The notes: generated by a model not told the origin, from the sequence alone. A DNA stretch of 64,000 bases from CALFCE01 sp964411665 (GCA_964411665.1 CAYPMR010000009.1:9296-73295), one strand, 5' to 3'. Numbered from the stretch's first letter, positions 9,415 to 18,431 are shown. Numbers and translations are program-made.

Positions 9415-11877
9415 ATGGACCTGTCGTTCAATCGGCATATTCGAGGGCGATTTGTGCAGAATAATGTAAAAGTAATTGTCATTGGTGGTGGTGTTGTCGG
9501 GTGCAGTGTTATCTATCATTTGACCCGTTTCGGTTGGGACGATGTCATGCTGATCGAGCGCTCCGAACTGACCTCCGGGTCGACCTGGCATGCCGCTGGC
9601 GGGTTCCACACGCTCAATGGTGACACCAACATGGCTGCTCTCCAGGGCTATACCATTCGCCTTTATCGCGAGCTTGAAGAGGCCTCCGGCCAATCCTGCG
9701 GTCTTCATCATGTGGGTGGTTTGACGCTTGCCGAAACACCTGAAAGGCTGGATTTCCTGCGAGCGGAACGGGCCAAACACCGATATATGGGTTTGGAAAC
9801 CCGGATTGTTACACCGGCCGAAATACCGGATATCTCGCCCATCACCAGCACGGAGGGTATTTTAGGTGCCCTTTATGACCCGCTGGATGGCCATCTGGAC
9901 CCCTCCGGAACCACGCATGCGTACGCCACGGCGGCGCGCAACCAGGGCGCCGAAATCATCCTGAGGAATCCGGTTACAGCGCTACATAGTGAGAGTTCAG
10001 GCTGGATTGTTGAAACTGCACAGGGCGAGGTGCACGCCGAGCACGTTGTCATAGCCGCCGGGTTGTGGGCGCGCGAAGTCGGCAGGTTCGCCGGTGTTGA
10101 ATTACCCCTGCATCCGATGGAGCATCAGTACCTGGTGACGGATGACCTACCGGAGGTCATTGAGCGCACGAACGAGTTGCCACATGTCATGGATCCGGCC
10201 GGCGAGAGCTACTTGCGACAGGAAGGGCGGGGCCTCGTGATTGGATTTTACGAGCAGGCTTGCGATCCCTGGGCGGTCGATGGCACACCGGCTGATTTTG
10301 GTCATGAGCTGTTACCGGATAATCTCGAACGCATTGGCGATGCGCTGGAACTGGCCTACCGGCGCTATCCGGTATTGCAAAGTGCGGGCATTAAAAATGT
10401 CATTAACGGCCCTTTTACCTTTGCGCCCGACGGTAATCCGTTGGTTGGTCCTATTCCTGGAAAAGCCGGACTCTGGTCAGCCTGTGCGGTGATGGCAGGC
10501 TTCAGTCAGGGTGGGGGTGTAGGCAGGACATTGGCTGAATGGATGGTGCAGGGTGAGCCATCGGTTGACGTCTTTGCGATGGATGTCGCCCGCTTTGGAG
10601 ATTATCCGACGCGCTCGTGGACGCGTAGCAAGGTAGTCGAAAATTATCAGCGCCGGTTTTCGGTCAGTTTCCCCAATGAAGAATTGCCAGTAGCACGCCC
10701 CCATATGAAAACCCCGGCTTACGATATTTGGAAAAGCCAGGGTGCAGTCTTTGGCTCCGCCTATGGGATGGAGCATGTTAATTACTTTGCGCTGCCTGGC
10801 GACGAAGGTTTCGAAACCCCCAGCTTTCGTCGCTCCAACGCATTTGCTGCTGTGGCGGCAGAGTGTCACGCCGTGCGCACTTCGGTAGGTATTAACGAAG
10901 TGCATAATTTCGGCAAGTATCAGGTGAGTGGTCAGGGTGCGCGACACTGGCTGGATCGCATTATGGCTGGGCGTATACCAGAACCGGGACGGATGTCGCT
11001 CAATCCCATGCTCAACAACAAGGGCCGGCTGGTCGGAGATTTTACCGTCACCTGCCTCGCTGACGATGGTGATGTTGAAAGCTTCATGCTTACCGCTTCG
11101 TTCGGCGCACAGGCCTACCATATGCGCTGGTTTGAACAGCATTTGTCTGCTGATGACGCTGTTGACCTTGGCAATATGTCCCTGCAACGCCTCGGCTTTC
11201 AGATTGCCGGCCCCAAGGCTGAAAGTCTGCTGCAGACGATCACCAGTGAACCGGTGTCCAGTGAGGCATTTCCTTTTTTCAGTGCACGCACGTTTACTCT
11301 AGGGTTTAACGACACAGGTGTTGTACTGGATGCGCTGGTGCAACGTGTTAGTTATACCGGCGATCAGGGGTTTGAGATTTACGTTGATGCTGATCAGCAG
11401 TTAGCCTTGTACGAGATTCTCTCGGCGGCCGGCAAGCCATTTGATATACGTCCATTTGGTATGCGGGCGATGATGAGTCTGCGTCTCGAGAAATCCTTTG
11501 GCTCGTGGATGCGTGAATTTAAACCCGATTACACACCTCTGGAGACAGGACTGGACCGGTTTGTTGCTTACGACAAAGCAGCTAGCTTCATCGGTAAAGA
11601 GGCAGCGCTTGCCGAGCGTGAAACCGGTCCTGAGAAACGCCTATGCACATTTCGTGTAGATGCAGAGGATGCAGATGTCTGGGGCGATGAACCGATTTGG
11701 GTCGCTGATGAGGTGGTTGGCTTTGTAACCTCTGGTGGTTTTGCGCATTACAGTGACAGGTCGGTTGCCATCGGGTTTCTGCCCACGCAGATCGCCAGGG
11801 CGGGACAAGCTGTTGAGATTGAAATTCTTGGCAAACGGGTGCCGGCTGTTTGTTATGAAGGTCCGCTGTTGGCTTGA
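9415..11877 (+). CDS. Dimethylglycine/sarcosine dehydrogenase-like FAD-GcvT protein
   Basis: An 820-residue flavoenzyme. The N-terminal DAO domain (about 18-400) has the dinucleotide motif VIGGGVVGCSVIYHL and the STWHAAGGFH segment where the flavin is attached by a histidine in dimethylglycine and sarcosine dehydrogenases. Residues about 430-815 are the GcvT-like folate-binding part that captures the released one-carbon unit as methylene-tetrahydrofolate. The role is oxidative demethylation of an N-methylated glycine derivative, in glycine-betaine or choline catabolism. The ATG at 9415 gives a 13-residue extension; a GTG at 9454, preceded by GAGGGCGA, is an attractive alternative. The 3' end overlaps the convergent EamA gene by 25 bp. 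Confidence 0.88.
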   Translation: MDLSFNRHIRGRFVQNNVKVIVIGGGVVGCSVIYHLTRFGWDDVMLIERSELTSGSTWHAAGGFHTLNGDTNMAALQGYTIRLYRELEEASGQSCGLHHVGGLTLAETPERLDFLRAERAKHRYMGLETRIVTPAEIPDISPITSTEGILGALYDPLDGHLDPSGTTHAYATAARNQGAEIILRNPVTALHSESSGWIVETAQGEVHAEHVVIAAGLWAREVGRFAGVELPLHPMEHQYLVTDDLPEVIERTNELPHVMDPAGESYLRQEGRGLVIGFYEQACDPWAVDGTPADFGHELLPDNLERIGDALELAYRRYPVLQSAGIKNVINGPFTFAPDGNPLVGPIPGKAGLWSACAVMAGFSQGGGVGRTLAEWMVQGEPSVDVFAMDVARFGDYPTRSWTRSKVVENYQRRFSVSFPNEELPVARPHMKTPAYDIWKSQGAVFGSAYGMEHVNYFALPGDEGFETPSFRRSNAFAAVAAECHAVRTSVGINEVHNFGKYQVSGQGARHWLDRIMAGRIPEPGRMSLNPMLNNKGRLVGDFTVTCLADDGDVESFMLTASFGAQAYHMRWFEQHLSADDAVDLGNMSLQRLGFQIAGPKAESLLQTITSEPVSSEAFPFFSARTFTLGFNDTGVVLDALVQRVSYTGDQGFEIYVDADQQLALYEILSAAGKPFDIRPFGMRAMMSLRLEKSFGSWMREFKPDYTPLETGLDRFVAYDKAASFIGKEAALAERETGPEKRLCTFRVDAEDADVWGDEPIWVADEVVGFVTSGGFAHYSDRSVAIGFLPTQIARAGQAVEIEILGKRVPAVCYEGPLLA

Positions 11878-12797
11878 TGTGCACGGGCTTCCCTGAAAAA
11901 AACATACAGCCCGCTTGCCACAATAACGCTTGCTCCGACCCAGGTGTTAAGCGATGGGATTTCGTTGAAAAACAACCAGCCCAGTGTGGCTGAGCCGATA
12001 AATTCGGTATAGCCAAAAGGTGCCAACACGGATGCCGGAGCCAGTTCCGTTGCCTTCACTACCAGCAGATGGCAGAGCGCTGCTATAACACCCAACAATA
12101 ACAACCATCCCCATTGGGTCACTGTTAGGGAAATCATCTTTAGCGCGGCCGTGTCAGTTAATACCCCGGCCGTGATGATCAATGAAAGTACGATAAATGC
12201 ACCAGCACCTGCTGCAAACTGTGCGGTTTCTGCCTTGTCATGGCCAGCGACATAGCGAGTCAGCGCCATGTAAATGGCAAAGCACACAGCTGTCGCCAGT
12301 GGCATAACAGCCGCTGGCGTAAAATTCTGACCTCCTGGTTGAATGATGATCAGCGCGCCCAGAAATCCAACGCAGACTGCTATACGTCGAGGCCAACCTA
12401 CTTGCTCACCCAGAAACCAACCCGAGATTAGTGTCAGAATAAGCGGCTGGACAAAGAAGATTGCGATGGCATCAGCCAATGGTAAATACTTTAGGCTGGC
12501 GAAAAAAATCATCGTTGCGATAGCCAACAGTATGCCACGCAGCAGATGGATAAATGGTCGGCTGGGCCACAATGAACGACTGCCGTGCAAGGCTATAACC
12601 AGCACGCCCATCAACATGGATTGAAAAAGGAATCGAGCCCAGGTGATCTGCAATGCCGAGACTGAGCCTGCCAGGTGCTTTGCGATGGCATCAATTGACG
12701 GCACGATCATCAATCCGGTAACGATAAGTGCAATACCTCGCGGGATGTTGTCACCTTTTCTCCCTGCTACATTGTCGGGGTCGTTCAGTGAAGGCAT
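11853..12797 (-). CDS. EamA-family (DMT) transporter
   Basis: A 314-residue inner-membrane protein with about ten hydrophobic segments arranged as two EamA repeats (residues about 20-150 and 165-300), as in RhaT/YdcZ-type drug/metabolite transporters. Helix ends such as GWFLGEQVGWPRR and GWLFFNEIPS mark the repeat boundaries (the family's conserved Glu near the end of the fourth helix of each half). These proteins mostly export amino acids or metabolites. It is convergent with the FAD-GcvT gene, overlapping it by 25 bp, and divergent from the ABC exporter genes, so no operon partner suggests a substrate. Confidence 0.88.
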   Translation of the reverse strand: MPSLNDPDNVAGRKGDNIPRGIALIVTGLMIVPSIDAIAKHLAGSVSALQITWARFLFQSMLMGVLVIALHGSRSLWPSRPFIHLLRGILLAIATMIFFASLKYLPLADAIAIFFVQPLILTLISGWFLGEQVGWPRRIAVCVGFLGALIIIQPGGQNFTPAAVMPLATAVCFAIYMALTRYVAGHDKAETAQFAAGAGAFIVLSLIITAGVLTDTAALKMISLTVTQWGWLLLLGVIAALCHLLVVKATELAPASVLAPFGYTEFIGSATLGWLFFNEIPSLNTWVGASVIVASGLYVFFREARAHQANSGPS

Positions 12798-12849
12798 TCG
12801 TGACTGCTAACCAGTGAAAGTAACAGGATCAAGCCGTGGAGAATAACAG

Positions 12850-13899
12850 GTGACAGTGGTTGTTGAGGTGGAAAGTCTCGTGAAACGGTTCAAAGTGGGT
12901 CGTTCTGCTCGATGGCACAACTGGTTCAGATCGTCGGTTGGATCAGGTGGCGACACGGTGCATGGTGATGGCGACATGTTAACGGCAGTTGACAGCGTAA
13001 GCTTCAGTATTTGCGAGGGAACCTGCTTTGGTCTGCTTGGGCCAAATGGCGCTGGTAAAACCACCACTGTTGAAATGCTGGAAGGGATAGTCGCGCCTGA
13101 TGGCGGCACGATTACCTATCGTGGTGGGCCTCTTGACGCCTCTTTCAAGCAGCGTTGCGGCATCATGTTTCAAAACACTGCCTTGCAGGACTATTTGACC
13201 GTGCGTGAAGCGTTGCAGATGTTTGCCAGATTCTATCGTCAAACCTTGCCCATAGACGATTTGATTGCTACCTGCTCCTTAAGTGATTTTATAGAGCGTG
13301 ATACACGTAGGCTCAGCGGAGGGCAACGTCAGCGATTGTTGCTCGCAATTGCACTTGTGAATGATCCGGATGTCATTTTTCTTGATGAACCAACAACCGG
13401 CCTCGATCCACAGGCGCGGCGTAACTTTTGGGATCTGGTTAACCGCATCAAGGGGTTTGGGAAAACGGTGATACTGACAACGCACTATATGGAGGAGGCC
13501 CGACAGCTGTGCGATGAATTGGTCTTTATGGATCACGGCAAAATCATAGCGCAAGGGGCGCCTGACGATCTCCTGGCTGATAATTTCGATAATGTGGTAT
13601 TGCGTTTGCCTATCGTCAACGGCACCAACAATTCGGCTCTTTTGTCACTGCTGCCGGAAATTGCATCAACGCCCGTCTCGCCCATACAAGCGAAGACGCC
13701 GAATAACCCCGCATCCCCAAAACCTGCCGGGCAGAGCATCGTCGTCTCGGAAAAAATGCTGGAAATAACAACACGCGATGTTGATGCTTCAATCACATGG
13801 TTGCAATCGCAAGGTGTATCACTTGCAGAGCTTGAAATAAGATCGCGATCACTGGAGGATCTTTTCATCGAACTGACTGGTGGCGGATTGCGCGCATGA
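12850..13899 (+). CDS. ABC exporter ATP-binding protein
   Basis: A 349-residue ATPase. Walker A GPNGAGKTTT lies near residue 63, the signature LSGGQRQR near 157, Walker B VIFLDEPTTGLDPQ near 177 and the switch TTHYMEEA near 215. It is of the DrrA/NodI/CcmA-like type that pairs with ABC-2 permeases. Two insertions are unusual: a Ser/Gly/His-rich stretch at about 18-38 and a Pro/Thr-rich linker (about 255-300) before a C-terminal DrrA-like domain. The start is GTG at 12850; GGAG at 12838-12841 sits 8 bases before it. The ATG of the permease gene overlaps its stop by 4 bases, so the two are coupled. Confidence 0.9.
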   Translation: MTVVVEVESLVKRFKVGRSARWHNWFRSSVGSGGDTVHGDGDMLTAVDSVSFSICEGTCFGLLGPNGAGKTTTVEMLEGIVAPDGGTITYRGGPLDASFKQRCGIMFQNTALQDYLTVREALQMFARFYRQTLPIDDLIATCSLSDFIERDTRRLSGGQRQRLLLAIALVNDPDVIFLDEPTTGLDPQARRNFWDLVNRIKGFGKTVILTTHYMEEARQLCDELVFMDHGKIIAQGAPDDLLADNFDNVVLRLPIVNGTNNSALLSLLPEIASTPVSPIQAKTPNNPASPKPAGQSIVVSEKMLEITTRDVDASITWLQSQGVSLAELEIRSRSLEDLFIELTGGGLRA

Positions 13900-14966
13900 A
13901 AAAGAATCAGCGACACAGGCGTGATGAGTCAACGCCGGGTATCGCGGAACCTGTTCCAGCTCGCAGATTTAGCCTCGAACACTTTCTAGCTGTCTTTGGT
14001 GCGCGTAATCGTGAATTTATTCGTGATCGTTCCTCCTGGGTCTGGAATCTGGTTTTCCCGGTCATGCTCATAGGTGGGCTCGCCGTGATGTTCGGCAACG
14101 ATGATCGTGCCGAGTACAAGATCGGCGTATTTCCGTCGACACTTTCTGCAGATCCTTTTTTTGACTTGCGTCATGTGCAATTTGTTGAAGTAGCATCGGT
14201 GGATGCAGCGGTGGTCTCGGTAGAACGTCACCAGCTGGATTTACTGCTCGATACCAAAACCAATCGTTACTGGGTAAATACGACATCAGCGTCAGGTTAC
14301 TTTGCTGAAAAAGTGCTCCTGGCCGGCAGCACTCACACGTATCAGCGCCAACCGGTTAGTGGTAGAGAAGTACGTTATGTGGATTGGGTTGTACCCGGCG
14401 TACTTGGCCTGAACATGATGTTTACATGCCTTTTTGGTGTGGGATACGTGATCGTTCGTTACCGAAAAAGCGGGGTATTAAAGCGACTCAAGGCAACGCC
14501 ATTGGCGGCTCTGGAATTTCTGACAGCGCAAGTGTGTTCAAGGCTTTGGTTGGTTATGGCAGTGACACTGAGTGTCTTTTTCGGCACGCATCTGCTGCTC
14601 GATTTCACCATGCATGGCAGCTATCTGACTCTCATAGTGGTGTTGCTTGTGGGTGCGTTTTGTTTGATTAATCTCGGGCTACTGGTTGCTGCGAGAACAG
14701 CCAGCGAAGAATTGGCAGGGGGGCTTTTAAATCTTTGTACCTGGCCGATGATGATGATGTCGGGAGTCTGGTTTTCTCTGGAGGGTGCTCATCCTGCGCT
14801 GCAAGCATTGTCGCATTTACTGCCACTAACGCATTTGGTGGATGCTGCCAGACACATCATGATTGATGGTGCTACGCTGTTTGATGTTGCCGGCCATTTG
14901 GTTTATCTGCTGATATTTGCGTTTGCCTGTGTATTACTCGGCGCGAAACTGTTTCGCTGGGAGTAA
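13896..14966 (+). CDS. ABC-2 type exporter permease
   Basis: A 356-residue membrane subunit. A cytoplasmic N-terminus (about 45 residues, basic) leads to a first helix at about 50-70, an extracytoplasmic domain to about 165, then five helices (about 170-350), the ABC2_membrane layout. The sequence LLNLCTWPMMMMSGVWFSLEGAHPAL before the last helices is typical of the DrrB/NodJ/YadH group. It would form the pore with the ATPase encoded upstream (4-base overlap). Cargo could be a lipid, polyketide, hydrophobic drug or polysaccharide; nothing in the neighbourhood decides this. Confidence 0.88.
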   Translation: MKKNQRHRRDESTPGIAEPVPARRFSLEHFLAVFGARNREFIRDRSSWVWNLVFPVMLIGGLAVMFGNDDRAEYKIGVFPSTLSADPFFDLRHVQFVEVASVDAAVVSVERHQLDLLLDTKTNRYWVNTTSASGYFAEKVLLAGSTHTYQRQPVSGREVRYVDWVVPGVLGLNMMFTCLFGVGYVIVRYRKSGVLKRLKATPLAALEFLTAQVCSRLWLVMAVTLSVFFGTHLLLDFTMHGSYLTLIVVLLVGAFCLINLGLLVAARTASEELAGGLLNLCTWPMMMMSGVWFSLEGAHPALQALSHLLPLTHLVDAARHIMIDGATLFDVAGHLVYLLIFAFACVLLGAKLFRWE

Positions 14967-14970
14967 TTGC

Positions 14971-15000
14971 CGTTTCGCTTTTTATCGTTTCGCTTTTTAT
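14971..15000. repeat. Perfect tandem duplication, 15 bp x 2
   Basis: The unit CGTTTCGCTTTTTAT occurs at 14971-14985 and again, unchanged, at 14986-15000. It fills the gap between the stop of the ABC-2 permease gene and the stop of hemA on the opposite strand. It is T-rich on the plus strand, so it may help end transcription from the left, but no hairpin goes with it. Confidence 0.9.
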
Positions 15001-16280
15001 TAATGTGCGACCAGGTAGCGTTCAATTTCCGGATTGATAACCGAATCCGTAAACGGTAACCCAAGCGTATTCCATACTGTGATTATCGACTTGATCAGGT
15101 GCGTTATGTCTGACTCACTGTGTAAGGGCGTTGGTGTGATGCGTAGACGTTCTGTACCCTTTGGAACGGTTGGATAGTTTATAGGCTGAATGTAGATGCC
15201 ATACTTTTCCAACAACAGATCACTGGCTTGTTTGCAAAGCGCAGCATCACCGACAGCAATGGGCACAATGTGGGTCTCCGATGGCATTAGAGGGATGCCG
15301 GCCTCTGCCAATTGCATCTTAACGCTATCTACACGTAGCTTTTGACGCTCGCGTTCTGCACGTGATGATTTGAGGTGTTGAATAGAAGCATTGGCTGCAC
15401 AGGCAAGTGATGGTGGTAGTGTCGTTGTAAAAATAAATCCGGAGGCAGTTGAGCGTATGGCATCTATGACTTCACGTTTGCCCGCCACATAGCCTCCCAT
15501 GACACCGAATGCTTTCGCCATAGTGCCTTCGATGACATCCAGCTGGTCGGCAACTCCTTCGCGTTCACTGACACCGCCGCCGCGAGGACCATACATGCCC
15601 ACCGCATGGACTTCATCGATGTAGGTGTAAGCGTTGTACTGATGTGCCAATTTAGCGATTTCTGCAATGGGTGCGATATCAGCATCCATGGAGTAAACCG
15701 ATTCAAAGACAATTAGTTTGGGGCGATGCAAGGGTTGCTGCTGCAGTAGCGTTTCAAGGTGCTGAGTATCATTGTGTTTGAATATGATTTTCTCTGCACG
15801 AGAGCGTCGGATACCCTCAATCATTGATGCATGGTTTAGTTCATCGCTGAGGATGAGGCAATCCGGAAGTAGTTTCGCAATTGTTGATATCGCTGCATCG
15901 TTAGAAACATAGCCGGATGTAAATACAAGGGCTGCTTCCTTGTTATGCAAATCGGCAAGCGCCTTTTCAAGTTCGACGATTGGCTTGTGCGTGCCACCGA
16001 TGTTTCGTGTACCACCAGCACCTGCACCGTAGGTTTGAGTGGCATCCTGCATGGCCTTAATGACCGTTTTGTGTTGCCCCATACCGAGATAATCGTTGGA
16101 ACACCACAGTGTTATATCTTTGCCGCTCTGATCTGCGGCATCGGTATTGTGAGGTGATGGATACCAGCGCGCTAACGGGAATTTACCCGCTACGCGTTCA
16201 ATGTTCTGAAATACGCGATAGCGCTGTTCAACGCGAATTTTTTCCAGTTCGCGCTCGAAAAATCGTGAATAGTCGATCAT
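15000..16280 (-). CDS. hemA: 5-aminolevulinate synthase (ALAS)
   Basis: A 426-residue PLP enzyme that condenses glycine with succinyl-CoA to 5-aminolevulinate, the first step of heme synthesis by the Shemin (C4) route. Visible are the N-terminal FERELEKIRVEQRYRVF typical of ALAS, the glycine-rich GAGAGGTRNIGGTH, the DELNHASMIEG and DEVHAVGMYG segments (Asp/His contacts to PLP) and MAKAFGVMGG, whose Lys near 247 forms the Schiff base. Length matches bacterial ALAS (about 400-410). Relatives AONS/KBL are shorter and lack the N-terminal block. The Shemin route is standard in Alphaproteobacteria and unusual in Gammaproteobacteria, which makes this a taxonomic marker or a transferred gene. It is single, 132 bp downstream of the thiolase gene. 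Confidence 0.93.
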   Translation of the reverse strand: MIDYSRFFERELEKIRVEQRYRVFQNIERVAGKFPLARWYPSPHNTDAADQSGKDITLWCSNDYLGMGQHKTVIKAMQDATQTYGAGAGGTRNIGGTHKPIVELEKALADLHNKEAALVFTSGYVSNDAAISTIAKLLPDCLILSDELNHASMIEGIRRSRAEKIIFKHNDTQHLETLLQQQPLHRPKLIVFESVYSMDADIAPIAEIAKLAHQYNAYTYIDEVHAVGMYGPRGGGVSEREGVADQLDVIEGTMAKAFGVMGGYVAGKREVIDAIRSTASGFIFTTTLPPSLACAANASIQHLKSSRAERERQKLRVDSVKMQLAEAGIPLMPSETHIVPIAVGDAALCKQASDLLLEKYGIYIQPINYPTVPKGTERLRITPTPLHSESDITHLIKSIITVWNTLGLPFTDSVINPEIERYLVAH

Positions 16281-16412
16281 GGAGGTATTTTAACCCGTGT
16301 TTGCGATCGGCGCATGTTTGCAGGTCGCAAACCGGTACCGGGTCTGGCCAATTTCTACTATTCGGGATATCAGCAAAACTTATGATCCAAGGCTTTCCCT
16401 GTCAGAGGTGGT

Positions 16413-17597
16413 TCAGGCAATCTCGAACAGGCTGGCAGCCCCCATGCCTCCACCAATACACATGGTTACCACAACATAACGGGCATTTCGGCGCCTACCT
16501 TCGATAAGTGCATGCCCGGTGAGTCGAGACCCTGTCATACCGTAAGGGTGGCCTATGGATATAGAACCTCCATTGACATTGTAGAGGTCCGGATCGATAC
16601 CGAGCTGATCACGACAGTACAATGCCTGGCAGGCAAAGGCTTCGTTTAGCTCCCACAAACCAATGTCGGCAATCGACAGGCCGTTTTGTTTCAACAGTTT
16701 GGGAACCGCGTACATCGGACCGAGACCCATTTCCTCAGGCTCGTTACCAGCGACGGCGGTGCCGCGATAAATGCCCAGGGGCTCGATATTGCGCCCGGCT
16801 GCAGCCTCTGCGCTCATCAATACACAGGCCGATGCACCGTCAGAGAGCTGACTGGCATTGCCGGCGGTCACAACACCTCCTTCGATGACTGGATTCAATC
16901 CCTCCAGTGACTCGATAGTGGTTGAGGGACGATTGCCCTCGTCCTTTTCAAGTGTCACCTCCTTTGTCGAGATTTCTCCAGTCTCGCGATCCTTTACATT
17001 CATGATCGCGGCAATCGGTACGATTTCAGCATCGAGGTGTCCAGCTTCTTGTGCAGCCGCGGTTCGCTGTTGCGATGTTAGTGCATAAGCATCCTGCGAC
17101 TCGCGTGATATGTTGTATTTTTTTGAGACATACTCAGCTGTCTGTAACATCGGCATATAAGCATGCGCCGACTGTTGAACCACATTGGCGTCGAGTTCCT
17201 TGGTAACCCATTCAAAATAAGGCGTCTGAACAGCGGATATATTGTCCTGGCCACCGGCCACAGCGATGTCCATACCATCAACGATAATCTGTTTGGCAGC
17301 CATGCCAATAGCCATCAGACCACTAGAACATTGCCGATCGATCGTTTGTGCCGGTACTGAATCCGGCAAACCACCGGCCCAGGCTGCGTTTCGAGCGACG
17401 TTCATTCCAGCTGTTCCGGCTGCCAGCACCGTACCGATGATGCAGTCTTCTATGTCTCCTGCGTCGATACCTGCGCGCTGAACCGCATGCTCAATCGCAT
17501 GACCCATCAGGGTTGGCGATTTTACGTTGTTGAGTGACCCGCGAAAGGCCCGTCCAATGGGTGTTCGGGCGGTTGAAACTATAACTGCATCTTTCAT
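16413..17597 (-). CDS. Acetyl-CoA acyltransferase (thiolase)
   Basis: A 394-residue thiolase. The nucleophilic cysteine is Cys90 in DRQCSSG, the acid/base residues sit in SIGHPYGMTGSR (His near 350) and CIGGGMGAA (Cys near 380), and the N-terminal VIVSTARTPIGRAFRG is canonical. It would carry out reversible thiolysis of 3-ketoacyl-CoA in fatty-acid or aromatic-ring beta-oxidation. Length and sequence fit both FadA-type and degradative AtoB/PcaF-type enzymes, and no neighbouring hydratase/dehydrogenase decides between them. An AGGA ribosome site lies a few bases before the ATG. It follows the EndoU-like gene by 21 bp on the same strand. Confidence 0.92.
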   Translation of the reverse strand: MKDAVIVSTARTPIGRAFRGSLNNVKSPTLMGHAIEHAVQRAGIDAGDIEDCIIGTVLAAGTAGMNVARNAAWAGGLPDSVPAQTIDRQCSSGLMAIGMAAKQIIVDGMDIAVAGGQDNISAVQTPYFEWVTKELDANVVQQSAHAYMPMLQTAEYVSKKYNISRESQDAYALTSQQRTAAAQEAGHLDAEIVPIAAIMNVKDRETGEISTKEVTLEKDEGNRPSTTIESLEGLNPVIEGGVVTAGNASQLSDGASACVLMSAEAAAGRNIEPLGIYRGTAVAGNEPEEMGLGPMYAVPKLLKQNGLSIADIGLWELNEAFACQALYCRDQLGIDPDLYNVNGGSISIGHPYGMTGSRLTGHALIEGRRRNARYVVVTMCIGGGMGAASLFEIA

Positions 17598-17618
17598 TTG
17601 TTCATCCTGAATTGGATT

Positions 17619-18188
17619 TCAATTATTGGTATAAATGGGGAAGGCTGTGTTGATTCCACCACGTGATGTCGTATAGCCCTGGATTTGAAAGCCTTTTCCC
17701 GATGGACCCGACCAGGGTTGCTTTGACGGTGCCTTGCTATTTTTGTATGCATGCATCACTGCATCAACGACTTGTTGTCGACTCATATTGTCCGGGAAAA
17801 AGCTTGAGAATTTCCCTTTCCATTGATTGCCATCGCGGATCTCGATATTGGCTGTGTACACGCCTTTGGAGTTGGGTTTGGAACGGATGGATTTTATCCG
17901 CGCGTTCGCAGGGTCCTGCCCATTCGGGCGCGAGTGAAAACCAACGGGTTTACCTTTTCGATTGATTTCGCCATCGAAAATATGCCAGAGATTGATTTCA
18001 GGTTTCGTGCTTGACCATTGTTTACCATGATTTGCCTGAGCCCCGTTATTCCTTGAGTGCTCGACCTGGCCTGTATTTGACCCATTGCCGGTCAAAGCGC
18101 CAAGGTCTATACCAAATTGCTCTAAATTAACACCAAGCGCAATCAGTACAACAGCGATTATTGGAATCAGTTTTTTTAAATTGAGCAT
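17619..18188 (-). CDS. Membrane-anchored or secreted EndoU-like nuclease
   Basis: A 189-residue protein. Residues 1-20 form a hydrophobic signal/anchor (KKLIPIIAVVLIALGV), followed by a polar Gly/Asn/Gln linker to about residue 60. The C-terminal 130 residues match the bacterial EndoU domain in my recollection: HIFDGEINRKGKPVGFHSR near the start, a GVYTANIEIRDG strand, and a final GPSGKGFQIQGYTT segment. EndoU domains are metal-independent RNases used as tips of polymorphic and contact-dependent toxins, where a separate immunity protein protects the producer. Here the domain stands alone, without repeats, T6SS adaptor or evident immunity gene. The start codon has no clear ribosome site and is preceded by a 17-bp tandem repeat. 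Family likely, role unknown. Confidence 0.72.
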   Translation of the reverse strand: MLNLKKLIPIIAVVLIALGVNLEQFGIDLGALTGNGSNTGQVEHSRNNGAQANHGKQWSSTKPEINLWHIFDGEINRKGKPVGFHSRPNGQDPANARIKSIRSKPNSKGVYTANIEIRDGNQWKGKFSSFFPDNMSRQQVVDAVMHAYKNSKAPSKQPWSGPSGKGFQIQGYTTSRGGINTAFPIYTNN

Positions 18189-18198
18189 GATTTGAGTG

Positions 18199-18240
18199 TC
18201 ACTGATGAGTTGTTTTCACTGATGGGTTGTTTTCACTGAG
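18199..18240. repeat. 17-bp tandem repeat (2.5 copies) upstream of the EndoU-like gene
   Basis: Copies at 18199-18215 and 18216-18232 differ at one base (TCACTGATGRGTTGTTT), and a third begins at 18233 (TCACTGAG). The array ends 11 bp before the start codon of the EndoU-like gene (minus strand), where a ribosome site would normally be, so copy number could change leader length. Confidence 0.88.
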
Positions 18241-18431
18241 CCGTTAGGTTCCAGAAGTCCTCTCAAAACTAGAGATTGTGCGTCACAAAAAGGCGCGTGC
18301 CGAGCGGGTAGAATCAGGCGTCCCCCTTGGGCGGTCCGCAGGCTGCACACCCGCTTACGCCTATTGTGGTGTACAAGATCAAATTTGAGACGGCTTCCAG
18401 TCTTGTCCCGTGTCGCCGATAAGAATCTGCT
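18241..18431. other. Intergenic region between glgA 3' end and EndoU leader, with interleaved inverted repeats
   Basis: No protein gene is supported. Two short inverted repeats interleave: AGCGGGT (18303-18309) with ACCCGCT (18349-18355), and AGGCGT (18316-18321) with ACGCCT (18357-18362). The order A-B-A'-B' is that of an H-type pseudoknot, but stems of 6-7 bp can arise by chance. I could not match it to a known RNA family; 6S RNA was considered and not supported. Confidence 0.3.

Noticed and set aside
10477..11187. Long open frame (236 codons) on the minus strand
   Set aside because: It lies wholly inside the dimethylglycine-dehydrogenase-like gene on the opposite strand, with no recognisable domain or ribosome site.
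18241..18400. Possible 6S RNA or SRP RNA
   Set aside because: A CAGCCTGCGG-like segment on the minus strand was suggestive, but flanking stems, central bubble and length do not match, and the SRP GGAAGCAGCC loop is absent.
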